A stretch of 50,767 nucleotides of DNA. Source: Actinomycetes bacterium (GTDB lineage Bacteria > Actinomycetota > Thermoleophilia > Gaiellales > F1-60-MAGs149). The notes beneath the pieces were generated by a model. That model worked only from the letters and a program-made list of their open reading frames with translations. It had not been told where the DNA came from and did no database searches. A program made the translations under genes and the position numbers. Numbering within the stretch: the stretch's first letter is position 1; every line of letters starts with the position of its first letter. Location: NCBI GenBank assembly GCA_025360225.1, contig JANYCN010000046.1, positions 1-50,767 on the forward strand. The letters are read 5' to 3'. Shown here piece by piece: positions 7,563 to 15,826 of this stretch.

Positions 7563-8335
7563 GCGTCGCGCTCCACCCAGGCAGCGTTCGCGCGCAGCGC
7601 CGCACGCATGCCGGCGTCGATCAGGACGTCCGCCCCGTTCACGGATCGGGCTGCGGGGGACACGAGGAAGGCGATCGTGGCGGCGACGTCGTCGGCGTGC
7701 ACGAGACGGCCGAGCGGCGGGCGGATCCACGTTGACGTGTCGGGTAGCACGTCGCGACCGCCGACCTGGGTGACCATTCCCGGTTCCGTGTCGCCCGGGC
7801 AGACGCAGTTCACGCGGACGCCGCGGAGGCCCGCCTCGACCGCCAGCATGCGGGTGAGCATGATCGCCGCTCGTTTCGACACGGAGTAGGCGGCAATCGA
7901 GGTCTCGCCCCACACCCCGGCATCGGACGCCGTGATCACGATCGCCGGGTCAGCGCCGGCTTCGAGAAGCCCGATCAGCGCGCAGGCGTAGCGGAACGGC
8001 GCCAGCACGTTCGTCTCGATCACCGTGTCCCACGCGTCGTCTGAGGTCTCTGACAACGGGGCGGCGTGCAGCACCCCGGCGTTCAGCACGGCAACGTCGA
8101 GCCCGCCGAGCAGGTCTGCTGCAGCGTCAACGGACCGCCGGATCGCAGACAGGTCGCGCACGTCGGCCGGAATGAACGAGCCACCCGTAGCGTCCGCGAC
8201 GCGCGCGCCACGCCCCGCGTCTCGCCCGGTGAACGCCACGCGGTAGCCGTCCGCGACGAGGTGACGCACCGTCGCTTCCCCGATGCCGGACGTGCCTCCC
8301 GTGACGAGAGCGCGACGCTGGCTGGTCGGCGACAC
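7559..8335 (-). CDS. SDR-family oxidoreductase
   Basis: A 258-residue classical SDR with an intact fingerprint: TGGTSGIG cofactor loop, PADVRD acidic motif, LNAGV, the Ser strand VITASDAGVWG, and the catalytic YSVSK, followed by VNCVCPGDTEPGM. It should reduce or oxidise a small alcohol/ketone with NAD(P)H in the cytoplasm. GTG 8335 is used here; an upstream GTG at 8389 is also possible, with a TAATAC box nine bases above it that would give a leaderless message. It is first in the run leading to the degenerate SDR and the two EamA transporters and diverges from the APC permease gene. Confidence 0.85.
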   Translation of the reverse strand: MSPTSQRRALVTGGTSGIGEATVRHLVADGYRVAFTGRDAGRGARVADATGGSFIPADVRDLSAIRRSVDAAADLLGGLDVAVLNAGVLHAAPLSETSDDAWDTVIETNVLAPFRYACALIGLLEAGADPAIVITASDAGVWGETSIAAYSVSKRAAIMLTRMLAVEAGLRGVRVNCVCPGDTEPGMVTQVGGRDVLPDTSTWIRPPLGRLVHADDVAATIAFLVSPAARSVNGADVLIDAGMRAALRANAAWVERDA

Positions 8336-8456
8336 GATCGCGATTGAAGCAGAACGTTCCCTGAGAGGCGCCGGACCCTTGCAATTCACCCCCCTGGTGT
8401 ATTACCCTCGGGGCAGACCGGCCGGCATGGCCCGTCGATCAGAACCGGGAGGTTCG

Positions 8457-10016
8457 ATGGAAGCAACCAGTGCGGCCGCGTCTGACGTCGTCGACGCGAT
8501 CCACGGCGAGCACCACCTCGCCGCGAACGCCTTGGGGCTCCCGCAGGTGCTGTTCTGCATCGTCACCGGCTCGGCGCCGATCGCCGCGATGCTCTTCAAC
8601 GATCCCTGGGCGATCTACGGCGCCGGCAGCGCCGCCCCCGCGCTGTTCATCTGGGCGACCGTCATCTTCACGATCTTCTCCGTTGGCTACGTCGAGATGG
8701 CAAAGCGCGTCACCGCCGCCGGCGGCTTCTACAGCTTCGTCTCGCACGGCTTCGGTCAGGTCCTCGGCATGGGCACCGCGACGACGATCGCCGGTTGCTA
8801 CATCGCCTTCGCCGCCGGCGTCACCGGCGTGACGGCGTACTTCGCCAACAGCACGATCGCCGACTGGACGGGCATTGACGTGCCCGTCTGGGCAATCGAG
8901 TTCGGCTCTCTCGCGTTGATGGTCACCCTCGCGTACTTCCACGTTGAGTTCACCGCCCGCCTCCTCGGCATCTTCCTCGTCGTGGAGCTCGCGGCGCTGC
9001 TCGTCTTCGGCGTCGCGGCGCTGTTCCAGAGCAAGGCAGGGCTGCACCCGTCCTCACTCAACCCGGTCGCGATCTTTGACGACACCAACGGCGCGAAGGC
9101 GACGTTCGGTGCCGGCACCCTCGGCGTCGGCTTCTTCGGCGCGTTCTGGTCGTGGATCGGCTTCGAGATGGCGCCGAACTACGCCGAGGAGTCGCGCGAT
9201 CCGAAGAAGATCATGGGTCCCGCGACCTTCATCAGCGTCATCGGACTCGGCGTCCTGTACACGTTCATCACCTGGATGCTCGTCGTCGCGTGGGGCCCGG
9301 ACGCCGTCTCGAAGGCCGGTAGCGATGCGATCAACGGCGTGATCGCGAACGTGTACGCGCCGCAGACCGATCGCGTGTTCGGGCTGAACGTGGGCAGCGC
9401 GTCTCTCCTCACGCGCGCGTTCCAGCTGACGATCGTAACCGGCTCGTTCGCGTGCCAGTTCGCGTTCTTCAACACTTCGACGCGCTACCTGTTCTCGATG
9501 GGCCGCGAGGGCGTCCTGCCACGTGGCCTCGGTCGCACGCATGCCAGGCATCACAGCGCGTTCGTCGCCGGCTCGGTCGTCGGCGTGCTCTGTGCGGCGA
9601 TCATCGGCATGTTCCTCGCCTACGACTCCTCGACGCTCGGAGCCTTGACGAAGCTCGGCACCTGGGCGCCGATGATGGGCAACATCGGGATCCTCGCGCT
9701 GATGGCGTTGGTGTCGCTTGCCGTCGTCGTCTACTTCGTCCGTGACGGCGCCGTCACGAGCGTCGGTGCGGTGCTGCGCGTCGTTCTCTGCCCGCTCGCC
9801 GCCAGCGGCGGCCTCGTCTTAGCGACCTACCTGCTGATCGATGGACGGCGTACGCTCGGCTTCGCCAAGGGCGTCTTCTTCATCGAGTACATGCAGTACT
9901 TCCCGCTGGCGATGTTCGTTGCCGGTGCATCGCTCGCCTTCTACTACCGCTTGACGGATCGCTCGCGGTACGCCGGCATCGGCCGGTACCTGCACGAGGG
10001 CACGGCGGGCGCGTAG
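8457..10016 (+). CDS. APC-superfamily amino acid/amine permease
   Basis: A 519-residue transporter with about 12 hydrophobic helices. The first helix LGLPQVLFCIVTGSAPIAAM and the region GFFGAFWSWIGFEMAPNYAEESRDPKKIMG match APC permeases (the FWSWIGFE helix and the EESRDPKK loop are very conserved). A late segment has FACQFAFFNTSTRYLFSMGREGVLPRGLG, the Y.m.RdG.lP motif. Uptake of amino acids or polyamines at the cytoplasmic membrane is expected. ATG 8457 has GGGAGG five bases upstream; an in-frame ATG at 8427 has none. A strong hairpin follows the stop. The amine-breakdown genes elsewhere in the window make an amine substrate plausible but unproven. Confidence 0.88.
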   Translation: MEATSAAASDVVDAIHGEHHLAANALGLPQVLFCIVTGSAPIAAMLFNDPWAIYGAGSAAPALFIWATVIFTIFSVGYVEMAKRVTAAGGFYSFVSHGFGQVLGMGTATTIAGCYIAFAAGVTGVTAYFANSTIADWTGIDVPVWAIEFGSLALMVTLAYFHVEFTARLLGIFLVVELAALLVFGVAALFQSKAGLHPSSLNPVAIFDDTNGAKATFGAGTLGVGFFGAFWSWIGFEMAPNYAEESRDPKKIMGPATFISVIGLGVLYTFITWMLVVAWGPDAVSKAGSDAINGVIANVYAPQTDRVFGLNVGSASLLTRAFQLTIVTGSFACQFAFFNTSTRYLFSMGREGVLPRGLGRTHARHHSAFVAGSVVGVLCAAIIGMFLAYDSSTLGALTKLGTWAPMMGNIGILALMALVSLAVVVYFVRDGAVTSVGAVLRVVLCPLAASGGLVLATYLLIDGRRTLGFAKGVFFIEYMQYFPLAMFVAGASLAFYYRLTDRSRYAGIGRYLHEGTAGA

Positions 10017-10027
10017 GTCTGGGACCC

Positions 10028-10057
10028 GGTTGGCCCCGCCGACGTGCGGGGCCAACC
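10028..10057 (+). terminator. 12-bp perfect hairpin after the APC permease gene
   Basis: The arms GGTTGGCCCCGC and GCGGGGCCAACC pair perfectly around a six-base loop, starting 12 bases after the permease stop. There is no T-run, as is common for GC-rich actinobacterial terminators. It ends six bases before the ATG at 10064, so if read through it would also mask that gene's translation start. Confidence 0.7.
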
Positions 10058-10063
10058 GTTGCC

Positions 10064-10792
10064 ATGCCGGTTCTCCTCGACATCCCGCCCGACCTCGCCG
10101 GCCGCGGGATCGGTCCGCCGGCGAGCCCGCGTGGCCTGCGCCTGTCCCTTGACACGGCTGAGCCGTGGGGTGGCGGGTCGTTCGTCGGCCGCGTCGAGGG
10201 CGCCGGTCTGCACGACGCACGCCAGATCACCGTCACGGTGCGCTGCGTCGCAGCGTGGCTTGACATCGCGCCGCAACTCGTCGGCCAGCGCACGACGCTG
10301 ACCCCGGCCGCGTTCTACGAGCTCCGCTCCCGTCGCCGCGGGATCTGGCTCGATGAACCGATCTGGGCCGCGACGGTCGAGGTCGGCGCGCTCGCCGAGG
10401 CGAACTGGCGGGCGTTCCGCGTCGCGATCCCCGACGGCCTCCCGCGCGCCATCGAGGCCACCTTCTGCGCCGTGCGCTACACCGTCGAGGCGCGCCGGCG
10501 CCGCGCCATCGGCCACGTCACCGCGCTGGTGCCGGTGCTCGTGGTCGAGCCGCGGACGCTGCCCGTCGTTCGGGTCGAGCACACGCCGACCGGCGACTGG
10601 CGGTTGATCGAGTGGCGTGCGGAGCACGAGCTCGCGACACGTGTCGGCTCGATCGCGATCGCGTTCGACGATCGCCGGCCTGAGGACGCTCCTCGCCCTG
10701 GTGAGACGCCTGAGGACGAGCTGCTACGACGCCTCTACGGGCGGACGGGGAAGGTCGACGAGCGGTCTGCGGGCGATGATGCGCGCCGCTGA
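10064..10792 (+). CDS. Uncharacterised beta-rich protein, possibly arrestin/Spo0M-like
   Basis: A 242-residue soluble protein not confidently recognised. It is predicted mostly beta from alternating patterns such as QITVTVRCVAAWLDI and IEATFCAVRYTVEARRRRAIGH; the latter resembles the strand pair of arrestin-like or Spo0M-like sandwiches, a weak analogy only. The C-terminus is charged (EDAPRPGETPEDELLRR) and overlaps the end of the convergent ddrB gene by 69 bases, so one stop may be extended or the overlap may be real. No signal peptide or membrane segment is seen. There is no Shine-Dalgarno at ATG 10064; a strong hairpin sits immediately upstream. Confidence 0.6.
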   Translation: MPVLLDIPPDLAGRGIGPPASPRGLRLSLDTAEPWGGGSFVGRVEGAGLHDARQITVTVRCVAAWLDIAPQLVGQRTTLTPAAFYELRSRRRGIWLDEPIWAATVEVGALAEANWRAFRVAIPDGLPRAIEATFCAVRYTVEARRRRAIGHVTALVPVLVVEPRTLPVVRVEHTPTGDWRLIEWRAEHELATRVGSIAIAFDDRRPEDAPRPGETPEDELLRRLYGRTGKVDERSAGDDARR

Positions 10793-11047
10793 CCGGGCCA
10801 CCGCCCGCGCGTCAGCGATGTCCGCCTCGAGGTAGGCGCGGCCGGGAGCGGCGGCGAGGACGACGATGATCGTTGTACCGTCAGCGCCGATCCCGACGAG
10901 CCCGGGGGCGCTTGCTGCAGCGCGTCGGGCGAGGGTGAGGGCTTCTCCCTCCGCCTCGTGCGCGATCGTCACGGGAACGCCCTCCTCCTCGAACGCGGCG
11001 GCGATCGACCGGGAGACGTCCGGGTCGGCGAGCAGCGCGTGCACCAT
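10724..11047 (-). CDS. ddrB: Diol/glycerol dehydratase reactivase, small subunit
   Basis: A 107-residue homologue of DdrB/PduH, the small subunit of the chaperone that removes inactivated cobalamin from B12-dependent diol or glycerol dehydratase. It resembles the dehydratase medium subunit, as the family does: ADPDVSRSIAAAFEEEGVP, then APGLVGIGADGTTIIVV, and an ARAVARSAARIIARRP helix near the end. ATG 11047 shares one base with the ddrA stop (TGATG), so translation is coupled. It is the last gene of the dehydratase operon and runs convergently into the unknown gene at 10064-10792. Confidence 0.85.
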   Translation of the reverse strand: MVHALLADPDVSRSIAAAFEEEGVPVTIAHEAEGEALTLARRAAASAPGLVGIGADGTTIIVVLAAAPGRAYLEADIADARAVARSAARIIARRPLVDLPRPPVEAS

Positions 11048-12615
11048 CAGCGCCGCCCGGCGAACGCTCGGACGAGCCCAACAGCAACGGCCGCGCGGGG
11101 CCCATGGACGCCGAGGACGTCGGCGCGCGCGACGGCAAGGTCGAGGTCGGCGAGCGCTGCAGACACCGCTGCGACGACCTCGGGATCGCTCGCACAGCCT
11201 CCCGCGAGCACCACGAGCTCGCCGGCCGGCGCGCCACCGATGCGCTCGATCGCTCGGCGCGCGTTCGCGCCGAGCACGAGACGTTTCGCGTCGCGCCGCA
11301 GTGCGCCCCAGACCTCGGGGGCGATCGCGGCCCGCAACGGGACGAGGCCGCCCGGCTCGACGAGGCACAGGCGGCCGACGGTCTCCGGTGGTGATGGCGC
11401 GGTGAGGAACGTGCGCGTCGCATCCTCGTGATGGAGCACGAACGGCGTCTCGACCCGCGCGGTGCGCAGCCGCTTCGCGCGCTCGGCAACGAGCGGCGGC
11501 GCGTTCAGCAGCCCGCCGCAGATGCGCGTCACGAGCGTGCCCGCGCCGGCGAGCGCAACGGCGCTGCCGTCGCGGTGCGCGTCGACCGTGCCGCCGCCGA
11601 GGTCGAGCACGAACGGTGTGCTTCCGGCTCCTGGTGTCGTCGCCGCGCCGAGCGTCGCTGCGAGCCACTCCGGTCCGACGACCTCGGCTCCGAGCAGGCC
11701 GGCGAGGTCGTCAGCGGCGATCGCGCGGAGCGTCGCAACCCCCGTCACGGTGCGTTGGCGCATGCGCAGGTGCAGCGTCGCGTCGTCCCGGGGAGCCGGG
11801 AGCGGGACGCGAAACACGTCGAGCGCATCATCCGGCGCGCTCGTCGCTGCGCTCTCGGTCCGGGTCGCGGCTGGTGGCGTGGCTCGCAGGACGACGATCG
11901 CCGAGCGCTCGCCGGCAAGCGCCCGGGCCGCGTCGCGCGCTGACCGCGCCTCGGCCGGGTCGAGCCCGAGCAGGACGGCGATCCGCAGCGGGTCGCTGAG
12001 CTCGACCACCGTGTCGCCCGCGGGCGCCACCTCGATCGCGGCCCGCGCCCCGAGCGGCAGGCCGGAGGCGTCGGCGACCTCGTCGACGACGGGGATCGTG
12101 CGGTCGAAACGGTTCGCGATGAGCACGCCGTCATCGCTGGCGACGATCACGCCGGTGATCGCCCAGCCACGCTCGCGGGCGGCGCGCAGCTGCTCGCCAA
12201 CGTGGTCGAAGTCGGCGTCCCACGTGACAGCGATCGTCGTGTCGCGTGGCTCGCCGGCGAGCTCGGCTAGCGCTCGCAGCGTGCCGACGGCGCACCCCGC
12301 ACCGCCGGGCGTGGTGCTGCCGGGACGGGCGATCGCCGTGCGTCCGAGCGCGAGGTCGTGCTCGTGACGCTCCTCGACGAGATCGGTCTCGACGGGGTGC
12401 AGCTCGGCGAGCAGGATCCGTCGCGGCATCTCGCCGATCCGCCGTGCGCCGCGCTCGAGCAGCGCGCGCGCACCGACTGCGGAGGCCGCCGAGCCCTTCG
12501 CGCCCGTCGTCTCGGCTCGTACCACGAGCAGGAACGTCGGCTCGCGCCCTGGCTCGAGACGCGCGAACGCGACCTCGGTCGTCGAGTTGCCGACGTCGAC
12601 GCCCGCGACGAGCAT
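11047..12615 (-). CDS. ddrA: Diol/glycerol dehydratase reactivase, large ATPase subunit
   Basis: A 522-residue actin/Hsp70-fold ATPase of the DdrA/PduG family. The first phosphate loop is AGVDVGNSTTEVAFA, the second FVLDLGGGTVDAHRDG, and a late adenosine motif is VVLAGGCASDPEVV. With the small subunit it would exchange damaged for fresh adenosylcobalamin in the dehydratase using ATP. Length is slightly below the 600 residues usual in enterobacteria. ATG 12615 shares one base with the stop of the small dehydratase subunit gene, which decides the start over an upstream ATG at 12675. It is third in the operon. Confidence 0.88.
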   Translation of the reverse strand: MLVAGVDVGNSTTEVAFARLEPGREPTFLLVVRAETTGAKGSAASAVGARALLERGARRIGEMPRRILLAELHPVETDLVEERHEHDLALGRTAIARPGSTTPGGAGCAVGTLRALAELAGEPRDTTIAVTWDADFDHVGEQLRAARERGWAITGVIVASDDGVLIANRFDRTIPVVDEVADASGLPLGARAAIEVAPAGDTVVELSDPLRIAVLLGLDPAEARSARDAARALAGERSAIVVLRATPPAATRTESAATSAPDDALDVFRVPLPAPRDDATLHLRMRQRTVTGVATLRAIAADDLAGLLGAEVVGPEWLAATLGAATTPGAGSTPFVLDLGGGTVDAHRDGSAVALAGAGTLVTRICGGLLNAPPLVAERAKRLRTARVETPFVLHHEDATRTFLTAPSPPETVGRLCLVEPGGLVPLRAAIAPEVWGALRRDAKRLVLGANARRAIERIGGAPAGELVVLAGGCASDPEVVAAVSAALADLDLAVARADVLGVHGPRAAVAVGLVRAFAGRR

Positions 12616-12989
12616 CAGCTGATCAGGCCGCGGCGCAGGTACGCCGCGCGCGCCTCCCGGACGAGCGCCGCGCACGATGTCGCACCTCCGCCTGCGAGGC
12701 GGTCAGCGAGCGCGTCCAGCTGCGCTGCCGTCGAGCGACCTGGACGCAACATGTCGTAGAAGCCGAGCACGTCGTCATCGCCGAACGTCACCAGCTCGGC
12801 GCCGCGCCGCAGGTTCTCGGCGAGCTGCCGGTTTCCGCCCTGCTCCGCGAAGCCCGCCTGCAGCCGGAGGGTCGCGGGTGTCACGCGCAGCTCGGTGACG
12901 GTGCCGGCGAGGACGGCCTCGACGGTGATGTGCCCGACGAGCGCGTCGCGCGCCGACTCGCCGAGCGGGTAGGTCGCGCTCACGTCCAC
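12615..12989 (-). CDS. pduE: Diol/glycerol dehydratase small (gamma) subunit
   Basis: A 124-residue homologue of PduE/DhaE, the small subunit of adenosylcobalamin-dependent diol dehydratase. Recognisable are TYPLGESARDALVG near the start, the central TPATLRLQAGFAEQGGNRQLAENLRRGAEL and DDDVLGFYDMLRPGRST, all conserved. It is shorter than PduE (about 170 residues) because the N-terminal extension that targets microcompartments in enterobacteria is missing. The start is GTG 12989 (GGAGG four bases upstream) or GTG 12983, which overlaps the previous stop as GTGA. It is translated together with the fused large/medium subunit. Confidence 0.9.
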   Translation of the reverse strand: MDVSATYPLGESARDALVGHITVEAVLAGTVTELRVTPATLRLQAGFAEQGGNRQLAENLRRGAELVTFGDDDVLGFYDMLRPGRSTAAQLDALADRLAGGGATSCAALVREARAAYLRRGLIS

Positions 12990-15211
12990 GACGCCTCCAG
13001 CTCGACCGGGTCATCGGCGCTGACGAGCCGACGCTCCGCCGCGACGAGCGCGACGACGCGCGCGTGGAAGCGGGGGCCGAGCGGCTCGTTCGAGTCGGGC
13101 AGCAGCACGGCGTCCGGGCTCTCGCCGCGCGCGTAGCGGCCAGCGTTCCGTCCGACCGTGCGGTAGAGGGCGGGGGAGATCAGCGCGGCGTTCGGCAGCA
13201 GCTCGAGGTTCGCGAGCACCGGCAGGTCGGCGCGGTGGATCACCGTCGTGCCCTTGCCCTGGATCCCGATCCCGATCCCGGAGCCGCTCAGCCGCGCCGC
13301 CGTCCAGGCGATGTTGCCGACGTCGAGCGACCGTCGCACGCGCACGATGCGCGACACGACGCCCTCCTCCTCGAGTCCGGCGAGCAGCTGGCGCAGCGCC
13401 TCGCCAACCGTCGCGCCGCCGAGGGTGAGCCAGACGCTCTCGGCGAACGCCGGGGACACGCCGACGACGACCTCGTCGGGCCGCACACGCGAGCGTGCTG
13501 CGCCGATCGTGCGCAACGTCACGCTCCCACGCCCGGTCGCCTGATCGGCTGTCAGCGCCTCGTGCGTGCGCGCCTGACGGACGTCGGCGATCTCCGCGAG
13601 CCGCTCGGGGGTCATCCGGTACCCGGTGCCCGGGCCGGCGTAGTCGTTCGGGTCGGTCAGACCGGAGAGGACCTTCATCGACTCGTCGAAGATCGCGGAG
13701 GTCTGCAGGTAGTCGCCGAGCAGCCGCTGGCGCAGCATCTCGAGCACCCGCTCGGCCTCGACCGCGAACCCCGTGCGGGCGAGGGCGCGGACGACGTCGA
13801 GGATGCCGATCCCGCCCGACATGATCGACTCGCTCGCGCGCGGCACGAGCTGCGGGTCGAGGTCGGGGACGTCGAGGGAGCCATGCGCCATCACGACTGC
13901 CTCGCAGTCGCCGTCCGAGAACTCCGCCAGCCCGAGCTCGCGGTAGACGGCCCGGCACGCGTCGACGGCGCGTCGGCGCAGCGCCACGAGGTCGCTGTCC
14001 TTCCGGCTGCGCAGAACCCCCTCGAATCCCCAGTCACGTTGGATCACGAGGTAGTCGTCGATGTCCTCAGCGTTGAAGTTCGACGGCCCGAACGCGTTGT
14101 CGTAGCGCGGGATCGAGCCGAACCCGGAGAACAGGAAGTCCGACCCGGCGAGCAGCAACGGCAAGGTGTGCGCCGTGCGGCGAATGTCGGAGTAGGACAT
14201 CAGCGTGTCGTTGCCGGTGCAGGACTCGAGGTCGTGCAGCATCACGAGCAGGTTCTCCGCGACGACCTCACGCATCCCGCCGGGAACCGACGCGGTGACG
14301 TTGACGCCGTCGATGCCGCCGTTCTGCACGCCCTGTGAGCCGGCGCCGCGCGTGAGCGCGAGGCAGCGCGCCTCGAGGTAGAGCATCGACATCCCCTCGC
14401 TCGCCCCCATCAGCGCCTCGGCGCCCGAGCCGGACGTGAAGCGCATCTTCAACCCGCGCGACGCGTAGCAGGAGGCGAGGAACGCCTTCGACCACGGGGT
14501 GTCGTCGCCGTCGATGAAGACCTGCTCGGTGCCGTAGACGGACACCGTCTCGGCGTAGGTGGTGAGGCCGCGCATCCCGAGCTCGAGCTCGAGCCGCTCC
14601 TCGACGCTGCACTGGGTGAGCGCTCCCGCGGCGGCGACCTGGCTGCCGACGAGCAGCGCGAGCGCGTTGGATGGTGCGTCGCGCAGGAGCGGCACCGTCG
14701 TCTCGAGCTCGCGGAAGCCGAGCGCGACGGCGCTGGCGGCGTCCGCGGCGAGCAGCAGCGGGTGATCGACGCGGTTGGTGACGTGCGCCTGGATCGACGG
14801 CGTCCTGCGCACGCGGAGCTTCGTGATCGCCGAGAGCAGCTCGACGGGCGACATCGACGCCAGGATGCGAGCGTGCTTGGCGGGCGTCATCCCGGCTGCG
14901 AGGCGGGTGCACGCCGCGCGGGGCACCGTCGGGTCGACTAGCATCCGCGCGAACGTGACGTCGTCGGTCGCCATTGCCTCCTCCGCGACGGCGACGTCAA
15001 TCGCGTGTCGGGCGATGAACTCGTCGATCAGGTCGAACGCCACCTCGGCCTTGCCGTCGAGCTCGACGACGCGGCCATTGGCGATCCGCAGGGACGGCGC
15101 CGGGTCGTTCGGGCCAGCCATCGCCACGAGCCCGAGCTCGGGCATCTCCGGCACCATCGCGTCGTTCGCGATCGGCCGGCCAGCGTAGAACTGCGCGCGC
15201 AGCGACTCCAT
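12980..15211 (-). CDS. B12-dependent diol/glycerol dehydratase, fused large and medium subunits
   Basis: A 743-residue fusion. Residues about 1-555 are the large subunit (PduC type), with RRTPSIQAHVTN, ELETTVPLLRDAPSNALALLVGSQ, LELGMRGLTTYAETVSVYGTE, DDTPWSKAFLASCYASRG and YSDIRRTAH. These carry the substrate- and potassium-binding Gln/His/Glu/Asp seen in the Klebsiella enzyme. Residues about 570-740 are the medium subunit (PduD type: VVVGVSPAFAES, IGIGIQGKGTTVIHRADLP, PLY-like ISPALYRTVGRNAGRYARGE). The enzyme converts 1,2-propanediol or glycerol to an aldehyde with adenosylcobalamin. The medium part lacks the N-terminal encapsulation peptide. ATG 15211 has no Shine-Dalgarno; a TACCCT box seven bases upstream suggests a leaderless message. 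Which diol is used is unknown. Confidence 0.92.
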   Translation of the reverse strand: MESLRAQFYAGRPIANDAMVPEMPELGLVAMAGPNDPAPSLRIANGRVVELDGKAEVAFDLIDEFIARHAIDVAVAEEAMATDDVTFARMLVDPTVPRAACTRLAAGMTPAKHARILASMSPVELLSAITKLRVRRTPSIQAHVTNRVDHPLLLAADAASAVALGFRELETTVPLLRDAPSNALALLVGSQVAAAGALTQCSVEERLELELGMRGLTTYAETVSVYGTEQVFIDGDDTPWSKAFLASCYASRGLKMRFTSGSGAEALMGASEGMSMLYLEARCLALTRGAGSQGVQNGGIDGVNVTASVPGGMREVVAENLLVMLHDLESCTGNDTLMSYSDIRRTAHTLPLLLAGSDFLFSGFGSIPRYDNAFGPSNFNAEDIDDYLVIQRDWGFEGVLRSRKDSDLVALRRRAVDACRAVYRELGLAEFSDGDCEAVVMAHGSLDVPDLDPQLVPRASESIMSGGIGILDVVRALARTGFAVEAERVLEMLRQRLLGDYLQTSAIFDESMKVLSGLTDPNDYAGPGTGYRMTPERLAEIADVRQARTHEALTADQATGRGSVTLRTIGAARSRVRPDEVVVGVSPAFAESVWLTLGGATVGEALRQLLAGLEEEGVVSRIVRVRRSLDVGNIAWTAARLSGSGIGIGIQGKGTTVIHRADLPVLANLELLPNAALISPALYRTVGRNAGRYARGESPDAVLLPDSNEPLGPRFHARVVALVAAERRLVSADDPVELEASWT

Positions 15212-15218
15212 CGCAGGG

Positions 15219-15247
15219 AGGGTACTTGCGAACCGGGTCGGTGTCGA
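15219..15247 (-). promoter_or_regulatory. Predicted leaderless promoter of the dehydratase operon
   Basis: On the minus strand TCGACA (15242-15247) and TACCCT (15219-15224) are separated by 17 bases, and ATG 15211 follows seven bases after the TACCCT box. Both boxes match actinobacterial -35/-10 consensus well, and no ribosome binding site exists, so transcription may begin at the start codon. No cobalamin riboswitch was recognised upstream. Confidence 0.5.
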
Positions 15248-15449
15248 GCCCCTGCCGTCTCCGGCTCGGATGACCCTCTCGATGCTTGATGTGCCGACGA
15301 TCGATGGGCTTCGGACTCTGCGCTCGGTGCCGTGATCGACGAGGCGCTCGCCGACACGAGCGTCTGGGGGACGCGGCATCGACTCCCTGATGGTGCGCGA
15401 GCGTGGTTCGAGACCGCGATCAACACTGGTGTTATCGTCACGCGGCCTC

Positions 15450-15594
15450 GTGGTCTGATTGTGAAATGGCGTGGTCATCCGACTGCCTGGATCGTCCTGC
15501 GCTTGCCGGCTCCGCCACCCGTCGGGTGGCTCTGCCAGCCAGCTCCCGCTCGCTCCAGACACCCGATGACGCCGCGCTTTGACAATCAGACCAC
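15450..15594 (+). mobile_element. 145-bp MITE-like element with 30-bp imperfect terminal inverted repeats
   Basis: The ends read GTGGTCTGATTGTG and, inverted, GTGGTCTGATTGTC. About 25 of the first 30 bases match between ends. It has no coding capacity of its own and contains an inner palindrome CCACCCG-T-CGGGTGG. A 94-bp partial copy lies inverted at 5195-5288, 96 percent identical. Both copies are preceded by CTC, but a clean target-site duplication was not identified. It sits 240 bases upstream of the dehydratase operon in a gene-free stretch (15212-15826). The remaining 230 bp (15595-15826) hold no recognised gene. Confidence 0.7.
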
Positions 15595-15826
15595 TAGTCT
15601 AGAGCGTTGACGAGCACCGGACGATCCGCGTCCGGTTCGACGCGTTTCTGCGCTGCCCGCTCGGCGCCGTTTCACTGGTTCAACGTTCGCGGTTACACCG
15701 CCGCGGGTGCCAACATCCAGTACGAGGACTCGGTGCATGGCCCGACGTCCATACCATTGTCCGTCAACGTGCCGGCGTACTCGACGATGGCGACGTCGAC
15801 GATCGCTTGTCGGTAGCCGTCCCGGC

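Noticed and set aside
15212-15562. N-terminal extension of the dehydratase fusion to a 860-residue protein
   Set aside because: The extra 117 residues run through the MITE-like element and have no similarity to the large subunit; ATG 15211 begins the conserved sequence and follows a promoter.
15595-15826. Possible small genes on either strand in the gap beside the MITE-like element
   Set aside because: Short peptides without ribosome sites or motifs; a minus-strand EYAGTLTDNG segment recalled FKBP but does not extend.
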